Source: Nymphaea colorata | Lineage: Eukaryota; Streptophyta; Magnoliopsida; Nymphaeales; Nymphaeaceae | DNA: 64,000 bases | Direction of reading: 5' to 3' | Assembly: GCF_008831285.2 (NCBI RefSeq) | Contig: NC_045147.1 | Coordinates: 5,372,334 to 5,436,333 of the forward strand | Shown: positions 45,310-57,406 of the stretch, piece after piece | How positions within the stretch are numbered: position 1 is the first letter of the stretch | How the letters are laid out: each line of letters opens with the position of its first letter | Made by a program: the position numbers and the translations under genes | Notes under the pieces: generated by a model | Seen by the model: the letters and a program-made list of their open reading frames with translations, nothing else | The model's database searches: none | Told to the model about the DNA's origin: nothing

Positions 45310-46986
45310 TGCTAGGGAGAGTCTATTTTTCGAACGATTTGACTTTTCCAAAAATGATGTTTTATTTTGAAATAAGAGAGAAATGGACTCGTCTGTCGGT
45401 ATGAGGATCGACCGTTCTTGGCACCTTTACCGGAAGTAATCAATCTAAGGGCTATGTTTATTCTTGATGCATTTCACTTTGGTTTAAACATCTTTTTCAT
45501 TCTAAATGTGATTTTGTGTTTCAGAAAATGTTGAAGATTTGATATTTCAAATTTTTGAGAAAGTTTTTGAGGAGTCATTTGAGAGTATAAAACATTTTGA
45601 TTTGGGAAATTTTTAACTTGATAAATCTTTACAAATATTTTTTAGAATTATTTGAAGACCACCTTTTGAAATCAATTTGGTGTTCTCTTAAGAATTTAAG
45701 TAGTTTTGAGATTTTGCTCAATTTGGTTACTACCTAACTAGAGCTCCATCTCATTTTGCTTAAGTTCTCTTAAGGAAGTGCTTGTGATCATTCGTGATTC
45801 TTAAAGAAGTGTTTGTGATCATTCGTGGTGTTAAGTGAATGTGGATGTATGAATGAATTGATCCTACATGGTTGGAAGCAAATTATTCATTCGTACCATA
45901 ACATTCATCTACAAGCATTCATACCATCACATACATCTAAATTTCTCGTTTTTTATTTATACAATCATCATAAGTATTTTTATGAAAAAAGAAATTTTTT
46001 TTAAAATGGAATGAGGTTATACACCATCAAACATGATTCCAAATTAGGTCATTACTTAAGTTTTGGTCTAGTGAAGTCGTCAAGTAAAAAGATCTTTGGA
46101 GAAAAATATTCAAAAGAATGGAAAAGAGAAAAGACTCTAATATAAGAGGAATAGAGGACAATAAAGAAATTTTAAAATCACAAAATAAAAGGTTTTTTTA
46201 AAAAAGAAAGAGAAAGAGGTAAGAAAAAGATGGTTTTTGGTAAAAATGGGTGGCTGACTTCATTTTGCAAACTCTTTGTGAAGGGTGTGGTGAAGTACTG
46301 GGGGATCCCACAAAGTCTCGTAAGTGAAAGAGATCCCTCTTTTGTGACTTCTTTGTTTGTTTCGGGCGGTCACGTCATGTCACGTCACGAGCAAAGCCCT
46401 CTTCACAAGAGGGCTTTTCATCTTCTTCCCGAGTCCGGCACCTTGGAGAGGTTTCTAGAACCTTCTTTTATCTTCTTTCAAGCGGTTTGTTAGTCTTCTT
46501 ATTGAAAAGCCTCCTTCCTTCGGGCTTGTTTTAAATCCAGATTGGCTTCAATCGGTTGCCGATGAATTTTAGTGAGTGGTTTAAGCTTCGAAAACATATT
46601 TTCGGTGCAAGGATGAGACATAAAACAAAAGGGAAGGTTTGCGGCGCACGTGCGACACTTGATAACATCAAATTTTGTCGTTTTGATCTCAGTTTTGGAT
46701 TTTGAGTTTGAAATTCCTGATTTGAATCTAAACTTGGTTTTTGGATCTAACTTGGATCCAAGAGTTGGATTTTGGGTTTGAATCTTGCATCTAAAGTTGA
46801 GTTTAAATTTGAATGTTGTGTTTGGGATCAGACAAGAGTTTAGAAATTCATTTTGGATTGAATATCGCAAATTTATTTTGGGTCTAGGATTGAGCTTAAG
46901 GCCCAAGAATTAAATTGAGATGAAATGATTGAGATTTGAGTGAAAATAAAATACACCCATTTTTAAAAAAAGTTGGGGTGATAACA
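45310..46986 (-). repeat. 3' LTR of the LARD-like element (shortened)
   Basis: Aligns with 49557-52592 at both sides of a gap: GTATGAGGATCGACCG-like text near 45400 pairs with 49650, and GACATAAAACAAAAGGGAAG pairs 46616 with 52221. About 1.5 kb present in the other LTR (50450-52080) is missing. The left border is uncertain. Confidence 0.75.
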
Positions 46987-47100
46987 GATGCATCTCTTTG
47001 TTACTAAACCAGCATTTGTGGGGCATAGTGACAAAGATAAACACCCCCAAATTTTGATTATTGAGAATTTTGGCTAAAAAGATTAAAATGTTGAAACTGC

Positions 47101-47365
47101 ATTTCAGGTTTAACCCATTACCTGCATAAGTTGTTTGAGCTCATGTTGCAGGTTTAACCCATTGCCTTGCACGAGTTTGCCGAAATTGAATTCAGGTTTA
47201 ACCTCCCTGAATGGGCTGCCTTGGCTTGCATTGCAGGTTTAACCCATTACCTGCATTGGTTGCTTTTGCTTGCATTGCAGGTTTAACCCATTACCTGAAT
47301 GACTTGCTTTAGCTTGCATTGCAGGTTTAACCCCTTATCTGCATGAGTTGCTCTTTTATCCATAA
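47101..47365. repeat. 44-bp tandem repeat, six units
   Basis: Units start with CAGGTTTAACCCATTACCTG at 47105, 47149, 47193, 47234, 47278 and 47322: spacing 44, 44, 41, 44, 44. The unit ends like GCTTGCATTG. It lies in the internal part of the LARD-like element. Confidence 0.93.
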
Positions 47366-49537
47366 TTTCAAGTTTTAAAACGGATTGCTCGATAACAAGT
47401 GACAATGCCAGGAATGAACCCTCATCACCTCGAATACCTTTGTTGAAGGTAGGAATGAGACCATATTGCTCCTATATTAGTTATCACATGAAGACTTCCT
47501 ATAACCTCGAGTGCCTTATGTTGAAGTTTTTGTTTCCATCGAAGGCTGGATTTTAAACTTGCTTAGTAAAATTCTCCAAACTAGAGCTTGGGTTGAGTTT
47601 GCTTTGAAAAGTCCTTAGTCAAATGGCCAAGTTGTTGTTGCTCCATAAGATTCTTTTGTCAAGTGACATTGTTGAGTTAGCTTTAGACTGCCATGAACCT
47701 AGAGGTCAGATTGCGCTTGATCAAATCTTCAGTTTAGCAGCTGAGTTGATTTGATTAAGATATGACCCTTTTCTTGATGGACAATGATGATTGTGAAAGA
47801 AAAATATATGTCGCAAAATAATGTAGAAAATGTCTCAAAATATTCATAATTTAAAAAATGCCCCAGTTAGCAATTGCCATGACTAATAAGCAATAGGATC
47901 TAATTTAAAATAGAATGCACCAATGTGATGGGTAAAACATAGATGTTTGATGTCTCAAATTGAGGTTGAGGTTAAGACAATAATGGAAAATGCCCCAATA
48001 AAGGAAGGTGTGGACAAAATTATATGAAGAAAATTGCTATATTTTTCACTAATAGGAAAATGAGGGTGCAAGGTAATATCATATAAGTTTAAATATGAAA
48101 AAAAAATTCGGCTTGTCTTTAATGACAAGCAATTGGAACAAAGGTTGTAGTAAAGAAATTTATTGTAAAAATATGATCAGTAAATAGTGATTCTCATAGC
48201 GAGATATGAAGTTGATAATATAGGAAAACAAAGAAAATTATGAGCAATCTATTACCCATGAAGAATCTTAATTTTGAAATAATTAAATGTCAAGCAGAGT
48301 ATAAATATATAAGGTTTGATTCATGAAGATATAGACTCAATAAGGGTGAATTAATAAGTCAAAATCAATTGTCTAATGATTGAAAACAGAATATAGTAGA
48401 GTGAAGCAAAGATTAGTAATCAACTTGAAATAAATGATGACCCAATAAAATCATGGAAGTAGTAAAATAGGAGGAAAGATGCACTCTCACTGTTGAAGCT
48501 ACAAATTTTTTTGGTTAAATATAAATGAAGAAAAAATGGATGCATGACCTGAGTTAAGAAAAATTGATAATTAAGTCAATAGATGGCTATCATGTTTAAT
48601 AAAAGAATGTCAAACAAATTAATAAATGAGAGATTGACAAGGTATGATAAAATGGAGTTTGGAAAGCAATTCTAAAAAAAATGGACTTGCCGAATGATAG
48701 AATTTGAAAAATCAATATCACTTAGATAGTGGGGTTAAGACATGATTTTATAACATAGTCATGTTGAAAATTACATAGAGATAATCGAAGAAGACATCGA
48801 TTCAAATGAGAAATATGGAGTGTAAAATTATTAAATTGATCAAAGATTATATGGAGGACACACATGCAATCATCATACAATTATAAACATCCAACATTCT
48901 TTAAAGTCACCCTTATCATGCACATATTTGGAAAAGGAGCATAGGACCCTAATTGAGTTTGGTTTAACCTCCATATACCAATATACCTTAGCTAAGAGGC
49001 TTAGTGCGAGCATAGACTTCTTCCTTTGAGAACTAAGGATAAGGTTGATCCACTTATTCTTGGACACTTGTCGATATACCACAAGTTACCACTCATAATA
49101 CTAACGATGGGCTTTCCCACCCAAGTGTGGTCCAATTGTAAGGTTTAGTCATGTGCTACCAAAGACCAAGCCCGACAACATAATGACTGAGACAAATAGG
49201 TATTGGAAGTTTTTGAAATATGAGCAAGCATGTAAAATCGATTGTCTCTAATGCAATGCTTTCTAAGATAATGATTAAAATAAGTAAAAGAGCACACATT
49301 GTTTTCAATCAAGTCTTAAATTGAGGAGAGTTGTATTTGATCCTAGATCTAAGTGAACATGATTGATCCTCCTAAACTAGTATTATATGCAAGAGAGCAA
49401 ATATAATCATCAAAAAATGTAATAAAATGTCGATGGATCAAGGCCAAAGAAAGGAACATGATTTATCATCAGCAATATATAAGATGTTCAAGTTTTTAGA
49501 AATGCATCAATGGTAATCATAGCCAAACGATGACGGG
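47366..49537. other. LARD-like internal region, no gene
   Basis: AT-rich DNA with stops in all frames. Words such as 'aaaatgccccaat' recur (47860, 47990). No gag, protease or RT motif was found on either strand. Confidence 0.55.
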
Positions 49538-49554
49538 TCCCATCACGGTCACCA
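49538..49554 (-). other. Putative primer-binding site
   Basis: On the minus strand TGGTGACCGTGATGGGA starts 2 nt after the LTR end GCGAACA. A TGG start near the LTR fits a tRNA primer site; the tRNA is not identified. Confidence 0.4.
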
Positions 49555-49556
49555 TC

Positions 49557-50653
49557 TGTTCGCATCCCCAAAATTTATTTGGTTTTTGGAATGGTTCAAA
49601 AAAATGAGGTTTTAGTTTGAAATGAGAGAGAAAGAAACTCGCTCATTGGTATGAGGATTGACCATGCTCGGCGCCTTTACCGGGGTAATCAATCCAAAGA
49701 CAATTTTTTTTTATGTATTTCACTTTGACTTAAACATATTTTTCATTTTAAATGTAGTGTTGTGTTTGAGAAAATGTTGAAGATTTGATATTTCAAATTT
49801 TTGAGAAAGTTTTTGAAGAGTCATTTGAGCGTGAAAAACATTTTGATTTGAAAAATCTTTAACTTCTAAATCTTTACAAATATTGTTTAGAATCATTTGA
49901 AAATCACATTTTGAAATCCATTTGGTGTTCTCTTAAGAATTTAAGTATGTTTGAGATTTTGCTCTAATTCGGTTACTACCTAACTAGAACTTCATCTCAT
50001 TCTGCTCAAGTTCTTTTAGAGAGGTATTTGTAATGATTCATGATGTTAAGTGAATGTGGATGTATGAATGCATTGATCCTGCATAGTTAGAAGCAAATTA
50101 TTCATTTCTTCCATAACATTCATCTAGAAGCATTTCTACCATCACGTACATCTAAGTTTCTAATTTTTTATTTATAAAATTGTCATAAGTATTTTTATGA
50201 AAAGGTAAAAGTTTTTAAAAATAGAATGGAGTTGTAGACCATCAAATATGATTCCAATATTGGTTCATTACTTAAGTTTTGGTCTTGATGAAGTCAGCAA
50301 ATGAAAAGATCTTGAGAGAAAAATATTCAAAAGAATGGAAAAGAGAAAAGACTCTAATCCAAGAGGAATAAAGAAAAGAGAGAGAGAGAGAAAGATTTTA
50401 AAATCACAAAATAAAAGGGTTTTTTTTTTTTTAAAGAAAGAGAGAGAGGTACGAATACATATGCATGCCTATTTTAGAAAAAAAGAGAAGGAGAAAGGTT
50501 TTAGAGAGACAGATTTTTTAGAGAAAATGACACTCTAGAAAAAGATATATATATATATATATGATAGCTTGTGAAATTACTCAATTGAAGATGGAGAAGA
50601 AGTTTTTAGAAAAAGAGAAAGAGATTTTTTAGAGAAAATGAGACTCTAGAAAA

Positions 50654-50684
<31 letters not shown>

Positions 50685-52592
50685 TATAAAGGTATTCATA
50701 TGTACGTATATGAGGATTTGTAAAAGAAGATGTTAAATCATAAAAAGAGAAGGACAAAGAGAGATAGTCATGTGCACGTATATGTATATAACATGTATAT
50801 GTGCACATGTCTTCATGAGAGTTAAAATCAAGAAATCTTTAATTTTATGTAGGTCAGAGAGGAACTTGGACTTATGCAAGAGCATAGGCTAAGTCTCTAA
50901 GACCTGATTAGAGAGGATTCTTGCTTTCAAAAATCTTTTGAAAAATATGATTTCTAAATATTTTGTATGTGAACATAAAAACCACAATTATTACAAGAAG
51001 ATCGATTTCTTCCACCACTGGGTATAGAAGAAAGTCAAACATACATTAAATAGAGACCAACGTAGTAAAACGCTCATTGGGGTTCCTAATCGGATGATTA
51101 ATAAAAAAAAAACTAAACGTAAGAATGACATGATGATGCACTTTAACATGTATATATTCATGAAGGGATTTTCTGGGTTGGACAAATCTCAACCTCAAAA
51201 ATCAACATAGGAATGAAGAAATTCCAACCCAGATATTCATCATTGCCTGCAATTGCTCATTAATCAAGAGAATTAGTATATCACACATGAACATCATCTC
51301 AAGCATATAACAAAAACATATTTTTTGGAAAAAAATTTAGAAATGAAATTTATTTCGCTTTGCTCATACTCTCGTTGCACAAAAGTAGATCTTGACTCTG
51401 GAGAAAAAATCTTTAGAGCTTTCTTGCACAGCCATGAGGAGGTGGCAAGAGGAAATGAAAATAAAATGGACGACTACATACCTCGAATATAGATGATATT
51501 AGAAATGAACCTCTTTCTTTGAATGATCCAAGAATCATCTCAGATGAAGCTCCAAAATGATGAAAATATCCCTCTAAGAGGTCTCCTCTTGCTCCCTTGA
51601 AGAATTTGAACTTGGAGAAACTTGCTTCCAAGTTTGGAAAAAATGAAAAAAAGAGAAGAGAGAAATGGAAAGAAAAAACTAAAGAAAAACTATAAAACTT
51701 CAAGTGAAAAAACACTAAAATTTTTTCAAGAGTTAGCTCATGCCTAAGAGGAAGGATTGCTGGGGTATTTATAGAGAGTTTTGTTTGCGAAAACTCAAAA
51801 TTTGAATTTTTTAAATTGGACAAGATTTTCATGTAAGTCGGATTGACCATTATCCCTGCAAACACCCCTTTGGGGTGTGGACAGGGCTAATGCCCACCTT
51901 GTCATGCCAAAACCGCCACCCACAGGGTGGTTTTATCCAAGAAAGGGGGCTTGCGTTTGTGTGATCGTGCGGTGCGCTCGTGCATGACGACATGCGATTA
52001 TTAAAAAAAACAAAATAAAAAATAATAAAAAGTTGTTCATAAGCATAAAATCATTTTTTATTTAAAATATAAAAAAAGATGGTTTTTGTTAAAAATGGGT
52101 AGCCGACTCTATTTTGAGCGACTCCGAGCTCGTTTTAAATCCAGATTGGGTTCAATCGATCGCCGATGCATTCTAGTGAGTGGTTTAAGCTTCAAAAACA
52201 TATTTTTGATGTGCAGACAAGACATAAAACAAAAGGGAAGGTTTGGGCATGCACGTGCGGCACTTAATAGCATCAAATTTTGTCATTTTCATCTCGGCTT
52301 TAGATTTTGAGTTTGAAATTCTCAATTTGGATCTACACTTGGGTTTTGGATCTAATTCGGATCCAAGAGTTGGATTTTTGGGTTTGAATCTTGCGTCTAC
52401 ATTTGGGTTTGAATTTGAATTTTGTGTTTGGGATCAGACAATGGTTTAGAAATTCATTTTGGATTGAATAGTCATGAATTTATTTTGGGTCTAGGATTGG
52501 GCTTAAGGCCCAATAATTAAATCAGATAAAATAATTGAGATTTGAGTGAAAATGAAATACACCCTTTTTTGAAAAAATTTGGGGTGATAACA
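49557..52592 (-). repeat. 5' LTR of the LARD-like element
   Basis: 3036 bp, plus-strand text from TGTTCGCATCCCC to GGGGTGATAACA. AT-rich, with GA-rich blocks (50330-50650) and TA microsatellites at 50547-50564 and 50651-50689. The minus-strand frame at 51413-51865 (FHLKFYSFSLVFSFHFSLLF) is low-complexity and probably not coding. Confidence 0.75.
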
Positions 52593-53384
52593 TGTGCTTG
52601 TTACAATATATGGAAAAATTATCAATATGAAGAGCCTTAGTAAATATATCTACTACCCGATTTTCAAAAGCTACATGAATAGCATACGCAACACTTCTTG
52701 CATGAGATACCAAATATAATGACAATCTACATCAATATGCTTTATTCTTTCATGAAACACTGGATTATTAGTAATATAAGTGGCAGCCTTGTAATCACAA
52801 TGCATCTTTATAGGAAGAGGCACATGAACACTTAGACTTGTTAGCATAAATTTAGCCCAAGTCATTTCAGTAGCTATTTGAGCCACTGCTCTACATTTGG
52901 CTTTTGCACCTGACCTAGAAACAACATTTTATTGCCTGCTTCTCCATGATATGAGGTTGCCTTTAACAAAGATGTAGAAACCAGTGATGGAATTTCTGTT
53001 GTCAACAGGGCCTGCATATTCAGCATCACTATAAGCAACAATCTCTATAGACTCACCTTTCATGAATAGGAGACTTTTTCCTAGGGATGACTTTAGATAT
53101 TCAAAACCATCAATGAAGCAGCCCAGAGAAGTTTTCTAGGCTTTTTCATAAACTAACTTAGCTTTCTAATAGCAAAGCTAATGTTAGGTCAGTCATAGTG
53201 ATATAAAGAAGTTTGTCAATGAGGGACCTGTAAAATCATGAATCCACAAGCTTTGATTGATCATCAAGACATTGAAGATGCAGATTCGAAGGAAGATTCA
53301 CAAGCTTGGCTCCTAACATCCTTGTATCCTGCAGCAGGTCAAGTTCATGTTTCCTTTGAAACAAAACTTCACCTTCCTTGTTAT

Positions 53385-53565
53385 TAAGCCTAGGCACTGG
53401 GCTGGGCCACCGCCGGGTACTCGGCCCGACTCGGGCCCGGGCCTTGAAAAAATGATTTTCGGGCTGTTAATTACTGGGCTCGGCCCGGCCAGTAGTTAAC
53501 GGGTCGGGCTCGGGCCCGCTGCTGTGCACGTCGGCGGCCCGTGAGCCCGATATTATTATTTTTTT
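53385..53565. mobile_element. Fragment of the GC-rich hAT-like MITE
   Basis: Begins TAAGCCTAGGCACTGGGCTG, nearly the left terminus of the element at 6122, followed by GGGCCCGGGCC and CGGCCCGGCC blocks. The right terminus is absent. It lies at the pol deletion of copia H. Confidence 0.7.
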
Positions 53566-54889
53566 TTCAAAAAAATGAACTTAGGGTCATTAACGTGGGG
53601 TTTCAGTTTTCACTTTCTTGATATTATTATTCTTGTGTGCTTTAGGAGCATGCAACACATTTTTCAAAACAAAGGATCTTGTTTTGCTAGGTAGGTACAC
53701 GTTCCCTATATTTTTAATTTGCATCTTACTACCATTGCCAACTACAATAGAATTAGAACCATGATAGGGAACTCTACCTTGCATATCTTGTTCTGAATTT
53801 GTCACATGGTGGGAGGCACCTGTGTCTGGATACCAGGCTGAATCTTGAGTATTGCTGACATTTTCTCGGCTACTAGATGTATTATCAGATTTTCCCATGT
53901 TGAGTGCCATGACCATAAACGCTTTTGGAATGTCATAACATTGTCGAGCTGTATGATTTCTTCTGCTACAATATTGACAAGTTACTCCTTGGCTAGACCT
54001 TTTAGTATTATTATTTTTTCCATAGTTTCCTCTTCCTCCATTACGGCCTCTACCCCTACCACCATTATAGTTGCCACGCCCACGCCCTTGGTCAATAATA
54101 AAAGCACGCCCATGCCCTTGTTCAGCAATAAAGGCAGTGGCTTCAACCTGAGTCATCTAGGGTGAAGAAAGCATTCCAAGTCGTTGCTCTTGAGTAATTA
54201 ACATATCATATAATTCAGACCATGAAGGCAGATCTTTGAATGCAGTAACCGTGGTAATAAAAGATTCATATTCAGAATTCAGTCCATTCAATGTATAGAG
54301 AACAAGGTCCGTATCTGAGATAAAGTGCTGCACTGTGCTAAGAGAATCATGTAAGAAACTAATATGTTGAAGGTAATCAATCATAGACATTCCTCCCTTT
54401 TTGATGTTTTGTAATTCTCTTTTCAGTTGAATAATACGAAGATTATTTTGTGAGGCATACTGTTTTTCTAGGATGCACCAAGCATCTCTAGCCGTGCCAA
54501 CACGAACCAATTGTGACATGACTGGTTGAGTCACAGTGACTTTGATCCAACTTAGTGTAAGTTGGTCTTCACAATACCATAAATCCTAAGCAGGATTTTC
54601 TTGTGTGTGTGTTTCATCAAGAAATTCAGGTGGAGCAAAACATTTTCCATTAACATACTTGATCAAATTTTGACTTTTCATGATACTTTCAATTTGAGAA
54701 CGCCAAAGAAGATAATTTGATCGATCAAGCTTGACTAAAACCAAACTTGAGAAAGCATTCCATTGTGTACCTGGTGGCAGAGGAGGTAGATCGGGCGACT
54801 GAAGGGGCATATAGGCCTCAGTGGCAGTCCCTTGTTGGCCGGCTCCTCGGAGAGCAGATGAATAAAAAAAGCATGCCCATGCCCCTCGG

Positions 54890-55320
54890 TGAAGGTTGGA
54901 AATGACGTGGCCTTCCTTAGACAAAGGAGGAGGCACGCGCCTCGGTGAAGGCAACCACCTCCTTGGTGAAGGAGGGAAAGAGCGTGACCTTCCTTAGACA
55001 AAAAGGAGGCACGGGCCTCAGTGAAGGCACTCCAAAAGAATGGCACACGCCTCGGTGAAGACAAGAGACAACACACCCGTGCCACACCCTTGTTCAAACA
55101 CTAAAAAGGAGTAGCACGCTCCTCGGTGAATGCACTCCAAAAGGGAGGCACGAGTCTCAGTGAAGGCAAGAAACAACACACCCGTGCCACACCCTTGTTC
55201 AAACACTGAAAAGGAGTAGCACGCTCCTCGGTGAAAGCCTTGGTGTCTTTCACTTGCTCACCAAAAAGAAAAGAGCATGAAACTGCTTGGTGAAACAACA
55301 CACTCCTCGGTGATTTCGGA
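54890..55320 (-). repeat. Copia H leader: repeats of a CCTCGGTGAAGG motif
   Basis: CTCGGTGAAGG and variants occur about ten times. Within this, about 55021-55230 is a 105-bp unit present twice: CAACACACCCGTGCCACACC starts at 55069 and 55174. The repeats lie between the PBS and gag and open a long frame of repeated EACLL/SAFTE-like peptides, which I regard as a by-product. Confidence 0.8.
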
Positions 55321-55456
55321 ACAAGAGAGCAACAGGAGACGCAACAGAGAAAATGGCTGGAAGATGATGGTGCCGGCATCAAACAATGGTCATGCACCAG
55401 ACAGGTGAAGCGTGGCTCCAGCAAAGACGCAGCAGTTGCACAAACTGCTGTTGCAG

Positions 55457-55468
55457 GCTCTGATACCA
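55457..55468 (-). other. Primer-binding site of copia H
   Basis: The minus strand reads TGGTATCAGAGC, the standard initiator-tRNA-Met primer site of plant copia elements, 7 nt inside the 5' LTR. Confidence 0.9.
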
Positions 55469-55475
55469 AGCAAAA

Positions 55476-55685
55476 TGAGAAGATGCACACGGGTGTAACG
55501 TGGTTCGGCTAAAATCAGCCTACATCCACACGAAGACTCTCTCTTCAACTATATTACCACATAGAGAGAGTACATATATTTATAGTCACTTTATACAATT
55601 TAGATCCTTGATTTTAGGATCTTGATTTACACGACAGATTTGGGCAGAATCATAGGAGAAGATAGGGGAAATGATTTCTTTCTCA
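55476..55685 (-). repeat. 5' LTR of copia H
   Basis: 210 bp; on the minus strand TGAGAAAGAAATC ... GCATCTTCTCA, with short inverted ends and a PBS just inside. The AT-rich middle may hold the element's promoter. Confidence 0.75.
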
Positions 55686-55690
55686 TTTAG

Positions 55691-57250
55691 AGAAGATTGG
55701 TCAGTTTTGGATAGCTCTTGATTTTTGGAAACCATACCCTGTCCTTTGTAACTGATCCTAATCATATCCGTTCCATAGATCTTATCACACCTGAAGCAAT
55801 AGCCAAGCAGTTTGGTGTAAACTTTCAGCCGAACAGTGACCTCTTAAGGAATTTAAACATAGAAAGGACGGTAGTCCAACCAATAACCTTGGGCCAGTAA
55901 GGATGGTAGTCCAACCAATAACCTTGGGCCAAGCTGGAAATGCTTGGAAATAATAATGGTGGTGGCTACAAAAAGAAACAATAAGACAATTATTGTCATA
56001 GAAGCCTGCAATAGGACTGAAAAGGCACACCCTCAAACTTAAAGTGTTGGAACTAGTGACTTAAAGAGCTGTTCTACTTATCCCAACTTTTCCCTAAACA
56101 AGGATGCTTCGCTAGGAAGGATGGGTGCTTAGGCGCCCCGAAAGTTGGTAACTTTAGAATGGTATTGCATCAACAGGAATGCAGCAGTTGATATCTACTT
56201 TAGAGGGCATCTCTCTGCCTCTCCCAAGGGTAGGGTTGTCAACAAATTGGATATACTTAGCCAATCTACTTTTCCAGATATTCACAGAATCTCAAATCAC
56301 ATTCTAAATCCAATCCCCATCCACTTTTTAAATCTACACCCGAATCCAAACAACTATCTTTAAGCTAGATCTAAACTGTGCTACAATGTGTCAATAATGG
56401 ACTTTGAAAATGAATAGCCATTGGTTAAACTACATTTATTCAAAACTAAATCCAAATCCATAATCAGACGTTAATTTTTTTTCCTTCATACTTAATTAAT
56501 TTTTTTTTCCAACAATAACTTTTCAGGCCCATCAAACAGCAGAAATGATATTTCTAAAGTAATAACTGCAGAATCTTAAACACACATAAAATTTGGAAAG
56601 AGGAAGAATTTTTCCTGTTCCACCCTGTTCCAGAAAAAATTTCTTTTTCCAGAATTATTCTTCTGGACCATCAAAACTCCCTAAGAACACAGTAATTGGA
56701 AAAAGAAATTCCCAAGAATGAGCTCCGTACAATTTAACAAGGACAATATTTGTGACTGTGCTCAGCACATCAAACACATATGCACTTGTGCATGTATCTG
56801 CAGGCATCTGCTGAATGCAGAAAGTGATGTCTGTGTATCAGAATGCATGATAGAATGACACCTTCATGCAAACCTTACGAATTATTAATCCTACATGCAG
56901 AAACTTCAAAATCACCAAAAGAAAACCATCGACATTATAAAAGGTTACTAAGCAAGTAAGCTGTTTCGCAAAGTCCTCCCTTTTCTAGCTTGTGTTTCAA
57001 AGAGACAGTTTGGTCTAATGTATTCAGATTTAACCTTTTGTTGTCAAACAAAGTGGATGGAACATGTATCACCTAGTGAGTTGTTTAACAAAAATGGCGA
57101 TATAAGATAGAATTTTCTATAAAATTGTAAAAACATGTAGAATGTCATGCACCCAGAAGTATGTGGTTCAAAATAATATCCAACAATTAGCCAGATTTTT
57201 TAAGGCATGACAAGCCAGGTAATCATGTGTGATATACGTCTAATTTTCAC
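55691..57250. other. Intergenic DNA with a 35-bp tandem duplication, no gene
   Basis: 55864-55933 holds two copies of a 35-bp unit (GGTAGTCCAACCAATAACCT, then TGGGCCA). A 60-codon plus frame at 55718 is unassigned. No downstream fucosyltransferase exon was found. The rest is AT-rich. Confidence 0.5.
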
Positions 57251-57406
57251 CTGAGTGACTCATTGTATGCCCGAGGATTTTCAGCAAGGAACTGCATGGT
57301 TGTAGCAACTGATGGAATATCATCGAGTGTTCTGATGTGCAGAATGGAACCAGGAGCGGGGCAAAATCAAGAATATTGGGTGCACCAACAACTACCGGTA
57401 CTGTAC
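57251..57406 (-). pseudogene. Fucosyltransferase exon b, 1-bp deletion
   Basis: Acceptor aaatag and donor gtgaaa give 156 bp where phase continuity needs 157. The first frame reads TVPVVVGAPNILDFAP, the second PGSILHIRTLDDIPSVATT and QFLAENPRAYNESL. The shift maps to the run of four C on the minus strand near 57358-57361. Both frames carry conserved family residues, so the exon was once intact. Confidence 0.82.

Larger units (their letters stand above)
45310..52592 (-). mobile_element. Long-LTR element without coding capacity (LARD-like)
   Basis: Two long direct repeats (about 45310-46986 and 49557-52592) flank 2.57 kb with no gag or pol. The LTRs, read on the minus strand, run from TGTTATCACCCCAA to GATGCGAACA. 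A primer-site-like motif follows the 5' LTR. The interior has a 44-bp tandem array and stop-rich AT-rich DNA. Long LTRs, tandem arrays and lack of genes fit LARDs or Tat/Ogre relatives. It inserted in the 3' end of the minus-strand copia H. The left LTR is eroded. Confidence 0.7.
52593..55475 (-). pseudogene. Ty1/copia element H, degenerate
   Basis: Minus-strand order from the right: repeat-rich leader, gag (54586-54954: NAFSSLVLVKLDRSNYLLWR; 54157-54534: ARDAWCILEKQYASQNNLRI), glycine/arginine-rich region and zinc knuckle CQYCSRRNHTARQC with protease motif DTGASHH (53590-54156), then a jump to the RT tail (about 53380) and RNase H (52671-52886: [28 protein letters not shown]) ending DIFTKALHID. 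Integrase and most of RT are missing where a GC-rich MITE fragment sits. The LARD-like element cuts its 3' end. Confidence 0.87.

Noticed and set aside
47101-47365. CRISPR-like spacing of repeats
   Set aside because: Units are adjacent 44-bp tandem copies with no unique spacers, in plant retrotransposon DNA.
51413-51865. 150-codon minus-strand frame in the long LTR
   Set aside because: Phe/Ser-rich, no domain, and absent from the partner LTR, which lacks this part. Could still be checked in relatives.
54735-55490. Minus-strand frames with repeated FTEARASLL-like peptides
   Set aside because: They arise from the tandem leader repeats of copia H, upstream of gag, with no known domain.
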